From assembly GCA_002900995.3 (NCBI GenBank), contig CM035315.1:1101967-1165966 (forward strand): 64,000 nt of DNA, read 5' to 3'. This DNA is from Ganoderma boninense. Lineage: Eukaryota > Basidiomycota > Agaricomycetes > Polyporales > Polyporaceae. Positions 57,508 through 64,000 of the stretch are shown piece by piece. A model generated the notes under the pieces. It made no database searches and was not told where the DNA came from. It worked only from the letters and a program-made list of their open reading frames with translations. Numbering within the stretch: the stretch's first letter is position 1; each line of letters begins with the position of its first letter. Both the position numbers and the translations under genes were made by a program.

Positions 57508-58997
57508 CTATTTCTTCAACGCCTTCTTCGGGTTCTTCTCGAACGCCTTGCACCACTTGTCCCACTCCCTCGCGCCCTTCTGCATCACCTGTCTCAAGTC
57601 ATCCTTCAACTCAGATATCTCCCACTGTTCGTCGTGGTAAGTCTTCCTCTCCCCGCCTACCTGGCTCGGTGCCCACCCAATCGCCTCCAGCACCTCGGTC
57701 TCCGTCGGACTCCCGCCCGCTGGCGGAAACATGCGCGGGTCGCGGTCGTGACAGCGAGCAGCGAGGTATCGCGCTAGGGTCTGGACGCGCGCCGAGGGCG
57801 TGAAGGTGAGCTTCAGATGCTTGTGCTTGTTCTCTTTCTTCGACTTCTTTGCCTTGTCCCCCGTCCCACCAGAGCCGTCCCCCATCGTCGTCTGGCTCGC
57901 ACTCTCGTCTTCCGGCCCCTCAACCCCCTCCGACGCCTCGAGCCGCTTCGTCGTCGACCGCGCGACCTTGGCCCCGCGGAAGGACGCATACGCCCACACG
58001 CTGTCGATCTCGACCAGCCCGCCGAACGGCCAGATGAACATCGCGAGCGTGTCGATCGCGAGCGCGACGGGGAGCAGGCCCGTCGCCAGGATGGCGTCCT
58101 TCTCGGCCTTGGACTTGGTGCGCATCATGCTCTCCACGAACTCCTTGCGCATCCCCTCGGGCGAGTCGCGGTACGTCGTCGGATAGACGAGCACGAGCTC
58201 CGTCAGCCCCACCGCGGCCGTCTCCCCCGAATCCCGCTTTGCGTTCGCCTCTCCATCCGCCCCCCCAGACCCGAGCCCATCACCCGCTAGCGCTCCGTCC
58301 GCGGGCGGACCGTGTTCGTCTTCCTGCGCGCGCGCCCTCATCGCGTCCTCCTCCGTCTCGGCGCCCCTCTCCGTCTCCTTGCCCTTGTCTGTCCCTTCTT
58401 CTTCTGCCCCTTGTCGTCCTCGCCCATGCGGTTCAAGAAGTCGAGCCCGCTCGTCGTCGTGCGCCCGATCGCCCAGTCGATCCCGCGCGTCGCGCGGCTC
58501 TTCACGCCCTTCCAGCTCGCCGCCTTCGCCGTGCTCGTCTTGGCCTCGCGCACCTCCGCCTGCCACTTGCGCTGTAGCAGGTGCCGCTTCGCCTCCTTCT
58601 CGCCCTCGGCCGGCTTCGTCAAAGGCGGTGGGGGCGGCGTGTACACGAGGAAGCGGTCCGGGACGTCCTCGCGCGGCACGCTCTTGAGCTGCGGTTTCGG
58701 GAAGGGGATGAGGTATGCGACGAGCTTGTGGGGGTCGCGCACGTAACTGTCCTCGCTGGACGTGCTCTGTGGCGTGCGCGTGGGCGGGGGAGGGTGTCGC
58801 GCGAACGCCTTGGGCTGAGGTTGAGACTGAGGCTGAGGCTGAGGCTTCTCGACCGGGTAGGTAGGGCCATCCTCTTGTGGGTAAGGGTACGCTGGGACTT
58901 CCTCGTCGTCTTCTGGAGGCGCATAAGACAAGTTCTCAGGCGCCCGTGGTGCAGGCTCCACGACCGGGTCCTGCTTCTCAGGATGGTCGATGATCAT
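57508..58997 (-). CDS. Conserved fungal protein with one hydrophobic segment (frame-broken)
   Basis: I recognise the general type (a conserved fungal hypothetical protein) but know no function. N-terminus MIIDHPEKQDPVVEPAPRAP, Pro/Gln-rich repeats (PQPQPQSQPQPK), then conserved-looking LVAYLIPFPKPQLKSVPRED, RFLVYTPPPPPLTKP, HLLQRKWQAEVREAKTSTAK, IDWAIGRTTTSGLDFLNRMG. After a frame break near 58400-58430 comes an acidic linker, LTELVLVYPTTYRDSPEGMR, a hydrophobic hairpin (ILATGLLPVALAIDTLAMFI, WPFGGLVEIDSVWAY), a Lys-rich linker, and DPRMFPPAGGSPTETEVLEA with the tail WDKWCKAFEKNPKKALKK. The hydrophobic part suggests membrane association. Both halves look equally coding, so the break is likely an assembly indel. 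Confidence 0.75.
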
Positions 58998-59398
58998 GGC
59001 GAAAGAGGTTGTGAGCTAGGATAGCAAAGAGAAGAGTTGCGTTGGTGCTTGTCAACGTTGCTTTCGCGGCGTGATATACGCCTGGAGAGCGGGAGGGCTG
59101 AGTAAACGCGTGTCCGCCGCGCGTGGCCGGCCGCAGTAGTGGCTATGACGCATTCTGTCCGCGCCACTCGCCTGCGCATAGGGGCTCTGCAGGATAGAGA
59201 ACGTGAATATGATGAGCTCGGGGTCGTAGCGGTTACCAACACGACATATGTCAGCCCGCGGAGCGTTGGCCGAGATATCAGCAAACGGTATGTCATGGCC
59301 AATCGTTACCAAACACTCCACCGATTGATTGATCTGAATCCGAACCTTGCTATACTATACATGGCAAAATCGAATCTAACCACCTCTGCGTTCAATGC
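58998..59398. other. Spacer, conserved membrane protein to protease-like gene 1
   Basis: Promoter side of the conserved protein gene; no gene recognised. Confidence 0.4.
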
Positions 59399-61551
59399 TC
59401 ACAACATGAAGGCTCCGATTAGCAGAGAGAAGGACCATTCGAATAAGAGCCCCTCCGGGAGAATGCGAGACACCACCCGCATTGGACGCGCCCGTGGTCG
59501 CGGGACCGGACCCAGCTGTCGCAGTAGCGGACGAGGCACCCTTGGTGATCACCTGGCTATCTGTTGGAGCAGCTTGGCTCGCCTCTATACGCAGTGGATG
59601 GATCAGCATCAATATCCTGGTTTTGAGGGTCGGTACAAAATAGACTTACCCGGAAGGAATGCCGTGGCGTCGTCCGCCTCGCTCACGGCGTCCCTGCAGC
59701 AGCGCGCTCGCATTATTAGGAACAAGCGAGATGAGCCCGATCTTCGGCGGGTCGACAGAAGGATGCGTTAGGTTCCCGAAGTAGAACACGACGGCGTTGC
59801 TCTTGAGGAAGGGAACGCCCAGCGTCCAGTTGTACGGCGCCTTCTGCTCGTCGTACGAGAGCGACAGCGAACGTTCGTCGAGTCTGGGCGAGCACCGTGT
59901 CACATTCCCGCCCCCGCGGTCGTCGTAGAAGTCGCGCGGATCGACGGGGAAAAGCTTGCCGCCGATCTGGAAGGTGAGGTTGTGTGGCTTGCCGCAGTCC
60001 AGGTAGATATTGTAGCCGAGGGCCTCCTGTATGGCACCAAATCCGCCATTGGGCGCAACGAGGCGATCCTGGTGCTGTGCGCTCGAGTGAGCAGGACCGC
60101 CTGTGCAGGATTTGGGGACCAGATTATATCCTTACCACGTCGATGGCCGCGGACAAAATAGGGTTCGGAATTCGAGTTGCAATTGTGTTATCCGTAACGT
60201 TCTTCCCGTCGAAGAAGACGGCATCCAGCACTATCTCCCAACCGCTGACCGTGTTTGAAAACACTTTAGGAGCGAAATAAATTACAATAACAAATTCGAC
60301 TTACCGCGGATATGTCTCGTTCGGCGCGAAATGATGGAGGCGAGTCCCATCCACCATCCTCTGGTGGAATGAGGCGCACAGGAACCCAGGTGATGTTGGA
60401 CTCGTCGATGCCGTCCGGCAGCTGGCCGATTGTGAGCTGGCCGCTGCCCGAGACATCAATGGTTTCGCGTTGTAGAGTGATCTAGAGAAACAGTGGAAAT
60501 GAGCACTCCAGGTTTAAGTTGGCAGTCCCCCATGCCAGCTTGCAGGAAACCTACAGCGAAAAGAGGCCTTTCGACTGCTCCAGAGGCAATGAGGCGCGGA
60601 ATGAAGCCGCCGATGTCCTGTAGGTGCTCCAACCACTGCTCTTCCCATTGAGGAAAGCTGAGTAACGGAGACCCAGAATCGTTGAGCTATAAATTGGGAA
60701 CATTAGACTGAGACCTCGAACACGGCCGTCCACGGACAAAATAGACAACTTTACCAGAGCGCCGAATGCAATGAGACCAGCCAAGCTAATACGTAGTCGA
60801 GGGGTCAGTAAATGACCATCGAATCTGCGACTGCGGGACGGTCGACGTACTCGTAACCCGAAGTTGGGAAGCCAAGCCCCAGCCTCCCGACGGCCCCGTC
60901 GAACGGGTATGCTCCACTGGCGGTGGTGAAGTTGTCGATGGCGACCAGACTTTGGTTGGCCAGCGTCAGCCCAGCGAGGGTGACCGTGTCCAGGCCAACG
61001 CGGGCACCGATGTCTATGGAGTGGCCCACCCGGTCCTCCGTGACGTTGTAACCCATGATGTCGCTTCCGATCGGCTTGAAGGAGGTGCTGGTGTTGTATC
61101 GCGGCAACGTATGGGAGGTGCATTGCAGGCCCTCTTTGCACGAAGTAGAGATCACCGAGATGTCTTGCCACTTGGTGTCTGCATTGTAGCGTGCAGGAGT
61201 GAGTCACAAGCTGGGTATATGCGCGACGGAAGACATCTTCACCGAGCTCCAAAGCAAAAGTTGAATTTCCAATCTTAGTGACGACTGTATACGATCTATG
61301 AATGCATTAGACGATGATGATAACAGCGGAAGAGCGGACGCGACCGACGTATCCAGATAATCGCCGAGGCCAATTGTCCCACCGACGACATCGCCATCCT
61401 GGAAGTCGCGTTTCTCCAGTCGCCGGCGCACCAACGGAACGGTCACCCCACCTTTCTTGGCGAGCACCGACCCGCTGTCCGACACCGCAGAGACGACGAC
61501 TGAGAGGAAGAGCAGGGAGAGGGAGAGAGCGCACCGCTTGAAGGCAGGCAT
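59399..61551 (-). CDS. Pepsin-like (A1 family) protein 1 with degenerate active site, GPI-type tail
   Basis: Secreted aspartic-protease-family protein. Signal peptide MPAFKRCALSLSLLFLSVVV, then a propeptide ending in a basic KR stretch and GGTIGLGDYLDTSYTVV. Later, LPRYNTSTSFKPIGSDIMGY, IDIGARVGLDTVTLAGLTLA, FDGAVGRLGLGFPTSGYEY, ITLQRETIDVSGSGQLTIGQ, GGKLFPVDPRDFYDDRG, NAVVFYFGNLTHPSVDPPKI. A Ser/Thr/Ala/Gly-rich stalk leads to a hydrophobic end (FEWSFSLLIGAFML then stop 59399), as in GPI-anchored proteins, although a frame break near 59435 precedes it. Two oddities: the first D-T-G-S catalytic motif, expected after FALEL (about 61235), is not found, and the second reads AAIDV at a splice junction with a base missing instead of D-T-G. 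Confidence 0.78.
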
Positions 61552-62392
61552 CGCAGCTACACAGAGCTCCCCCAACCCACGCACGCAGAACCCTTATGTA
61601 CCACGTCATTACCTTGATGTGGTGTCCAACGTGCACGAAGGCATCCCGCCCAGTGCATGGTGTCGATGCCCGCCGTCCACAAGCTCTGTGTCTGTGGGCG
61701 TACTTTCTCTCGAGGGCGGCGGAAGAACAAGTCTGGTCTCCTCTGTGGATCCCTCAGAGTCATTGAGTTGTCCAGGACGAGTCTCATGGTCAGCGCCCGA
61801 GCCACAGCTACGATCAAAGAGAAGTCAGCACTCACCAAGGCTCGCGCCAGGCTGTGGCATCTACATGCCATCGCCGCCGGAGTTTCTTAGGAAACTCGGT
61901 TGACGGAACATGACACAGCCACTGCATATGCCTCATAACCGTAGTGAAGCACGAAAGGCGTCCCGCCCAGGAACAACCACCATCAGCGCGGGGCCGAATA
62001 ACGCCGGCCCGTAACTAGTGAGGGCAGAGCGGCGTACGTAGCCAAGCCCGAGAGACACGCACAGTCAACCGCGCTTGAGGTCACCTGAGGGGCATTTCAT
62101 TGATGAACTTGGGCGTGAGTGTTAGATTGAGACGAGAACGAAGGTTTGCTCACCTGCGGATGAGTGGGAGCAATGAACGCGGAGCGCGGGATCGTGGAAG
62201 CCGTTGATCATCTTGCAAGGCTGTGAAGGTCTAGCTAGCTCTACGCACCTCGAGTCGCCGAGTATCCAGCCAGCGCCAGCACAGAACGCGTAGAAAGAGA
62301 AATCAGAGTTGACCAGATCCATTGCGTAGTTATACAATTGCTGAACGGACGACAACCAAAGCAAGCAGAAAAGCGCAGAGACACGATTCCCA
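61552..62392. promoter_or_regulatory. Spacer between tandem protease-like genes
   Basis: Promoter of gene 1 and 3' flank of gene 2. No gene recognised; the open frames here are antisense or off-frame. Confidence 0.4.
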
Positions 62393-64000
62393 TCATAGCA
62401 TGCCCAACGAAAGCAATGACGACAACAGCACGACGACGGCAGACCATCGTCTCGACAATGACAATCCCCAAACGTCGGCAGCAGCGTTCGCCGCGGCGGC
62501 CGTGGCAAGGCCCCCAGGCAAACCATGTGCCGGATCCCACGTCCGTGGCGTGGCCGCTTCGAAGACGCTGGTGCTTGTGGGAGCAGCCTCAGTCGTCGCT
62601 GTATGCGCGAAGACAAGCGCATATACTCCGTCAGCATTGAAGGAAATGCGATGTGATTACAGCAGGAGGAGGGAACACTCCACAATCAAACGTCCCGCCA
62701 TCCGCGACCGCTTCTGCGACCGGCCTCTGCGAGAAGCTCTTCCGCATCGTCTGGCACGAGCGACAAGAATCCTATCCGTGGCGGGTCCGCAGATGGATGT
62801 GTGAGGTTCCCGTAGTAGAACGCAACGAGCGTGCTCTTTAGGAATGGGTCACCGAGGCTCCAGCTGAACAGGGCGCCAGAGCTGGGCGGGTCGGTGCTGA
62901 CAACACTGCTCGCAACACACGTCGATGCGTTGTGAGCCGTGTTCTGCGTGATGAAGTCGCGCGGATCGACAGGGAAGAGGGTACCACCTATCTGGAATGC
63001 GAGGCGGTGTGCACTCGCACAAGGGAGGATGGGTGACAGCGAGGAGTTGGTAGAGTAGGTGGTGGAGACTTTCGAAAGGACGTTGTTGACGACGTCTGAC
63101 GGGCCTCGTACGAGGGAGTTACCCTATGTAGCGACCAGCTGAGCAACTTCAAAGGACGAACGGGTAGAAGCATACCGTGTCGATGAGGGCAGAAAGGCTA
63201 GGTTGGCTGATGCCGCTCGCTGTCTCGGAGGTATCGGCTAGCTTCTCGCCGTCAAGGTAGACTCCATCCAGTGGTATCTCCCAACGTCTATATGTCGGTC
63301 TTAGCAAAAGGTGAAACGACATACGCACTAAACTGATACTCACAAAGGATAGGTCTCGTCAGGAGCAAACGAGGGTGCAGTGAGTCCTCCTTCCGAGGTT
63401 GAGTAGAGGCGGACGGGAACCCAGGTCAAACTTGAATTATCTACACCATCTGGGAGTTGCCCAATAGTAAGCTGGCCTGAGCCGGAAATGTCAATCTGGT
63501 CGCGTTGGAGCGTGATCTTTGAAGCCCTGGAGGTGAGTTACGACGTTATACCTGAGCGCATATAGTCACGTACCGTGAAGAGCGGTTGTTCGAGGACACC
63601 CGCAAGTATTAGTCGTGGGACAATAGGTCCGTAATTTACGAATTGACGAATAAAGTTGTCGGTGCCGGCAGTGTTGCCAAACTATATTATGCACAAATGA
63701 AGTTCAGGCCGCATATACTCACATCCCCGGGGACCTACCACTGACGTCACAGCTGCCTCACCAACGAAACTAATAAAAGCAATGTGAGCCTATCTCCACG
63801 GGAAATAGAATGATATAAGCGCACCTTTGCGAAGGAAAGCCGAGACCAAGGATGCCGGCACCACCATTCGATACTGCGACGTTGTTCGTGTCGTTGACAG
63901 CAGCGAAGGTCTGGTTCGGGACCGTCAAGCCCGCGAGGACGACGTCGTCTTGAGCGATGGGTCCCGAGGCATGCGTCCCCGTCGTCGAGTCGCCGAAGAG
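62393..64000 (-). CDS. Pepsin-like (A1 family) aspartic protease 2, GPI-type, 5' part missing
   Basis: Tandem paralogue of gene 1; the start lies beyond the right edge. Visible: LFGDSTTGTHASGPIAQDDV, VVLAGLTVPNQTFAAVNDTN, GGAGILGLGFPSQ, FGNTAGTDNFIRQFVNYGPI, ITLQRDQIDISGSGQLTIGQ, WEIPLDGVYLDGEKLADTS, and the second catalytic motif LSALIDTGNSLVRGPSD (D-T-G intact, interrupted by an intron about 63176-63122). Then QIGGTLFPVDPRDFI, FLKSTLVAFYYGNLTHPSAD and DDAEELLAEAGRRSG. The tail is a Thr/Ala-rich stalk (HTATTEAAPTSTSVFEAATP) and a C-terminal hydrophobic stretch (WSAVVVLLSSLLSLGML), the pattern of a GPI-anchor signal. The splice before the stalk is not resolved. Likely an active cell-wall or surface protease. 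Confidence 0.85.

Noticed and set aside
60551..61252. 233-residue His/Arg-rich open frame
   Set aside because: Off-frame reading of the protease-like gene 1; the adjacent frame gives A1-family sequence.

Overview
The window is fungal nuclear DNA, most likely from an Agaricomycete (a mushroom- or polypore-forming basidiomycete). The evidence is dense coding on both strands, many short GT-AG introns (mostly 50-80 nt), CT-rich leaders, H2A genes ending in an SQEV tail, and a gene set typical of that group: several unrelated-looking F-box/leucine-rich proteins, E-class P450s, GPI-anchored pepsin-like proteases, a C8 sterol isomerase and a Zn2Cys6 regulator. No prokaryotic, organellar, CRISPR or viral signal was seen.

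Layout. 0-5.5 kb: 5' end of an SRRM1/PWI splicing-factor gene (minus, runs off the left edge), a SET/MYND-like methyltransferase, a galactonate-dehydratase-type enolase-superfamily enzyme, and a decayed WD40 remnant. 5.9-7.4 kb: divergent H2B/H2A pair 1. 8-13.8 kb: a UBE3D-type E2-binding protein with a long extra N-terminal region and an uncertain 5' end. 15-19.4 kb: P450 copy A (intact) and F-box gene 1. 20.8-26.5 kb: Zn2Cys6 regulator and F-box gene 2. 27.1-29 kb: divergent H2B/H2A pair 2. 30-34.6 kb: two-RRM RNA-binding protein (Gbp2/Hrb1-like). 35.6-39.3 kb: F-box remnant and P450 copy B (probably decayed). 40.6-43.7 kb: ERG2 and signal peptidase subunit SPC2, divergent. 44-56.4 kb: GST copy A, an MFS transporter remnant, GST copy B, F-box gene 3 and a full MFS transporter. 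57.5-64 kb: a conserved fungal membrane protein and two tandem aspartic-protease-like genes, the second cut by the right edge.

Two themes stand out. First, duplication: two H2A/H2B pairs, two P450s, two GSTs (with promoters), a full and a remnant MFS gene, two aspartic proteases, three F-box genes plus a remnant. Second, about twenty single- or double-base frame breaks lie inside otherwise well-conserved genes, including an H2A copy. Paralogue comparison shows several are lone missing or extra bases in GC-rich runs, so many are probably assembly indels. Gene ends below are therefore given across these breaks, and 'pseudogene' is used only when there is further damage.

The genes do not form one pathway. 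The functional groups are chromatin (H2A, H2B, SET), RNA processing (PWI, RRM protein), secretory pathway and sterols (SPC2, ERG2), and detoxification or environment-facing proteins (P450, GST, MFS, proteases). The most interesting non-coding signal is an inverted shared element in the two histone promoters.
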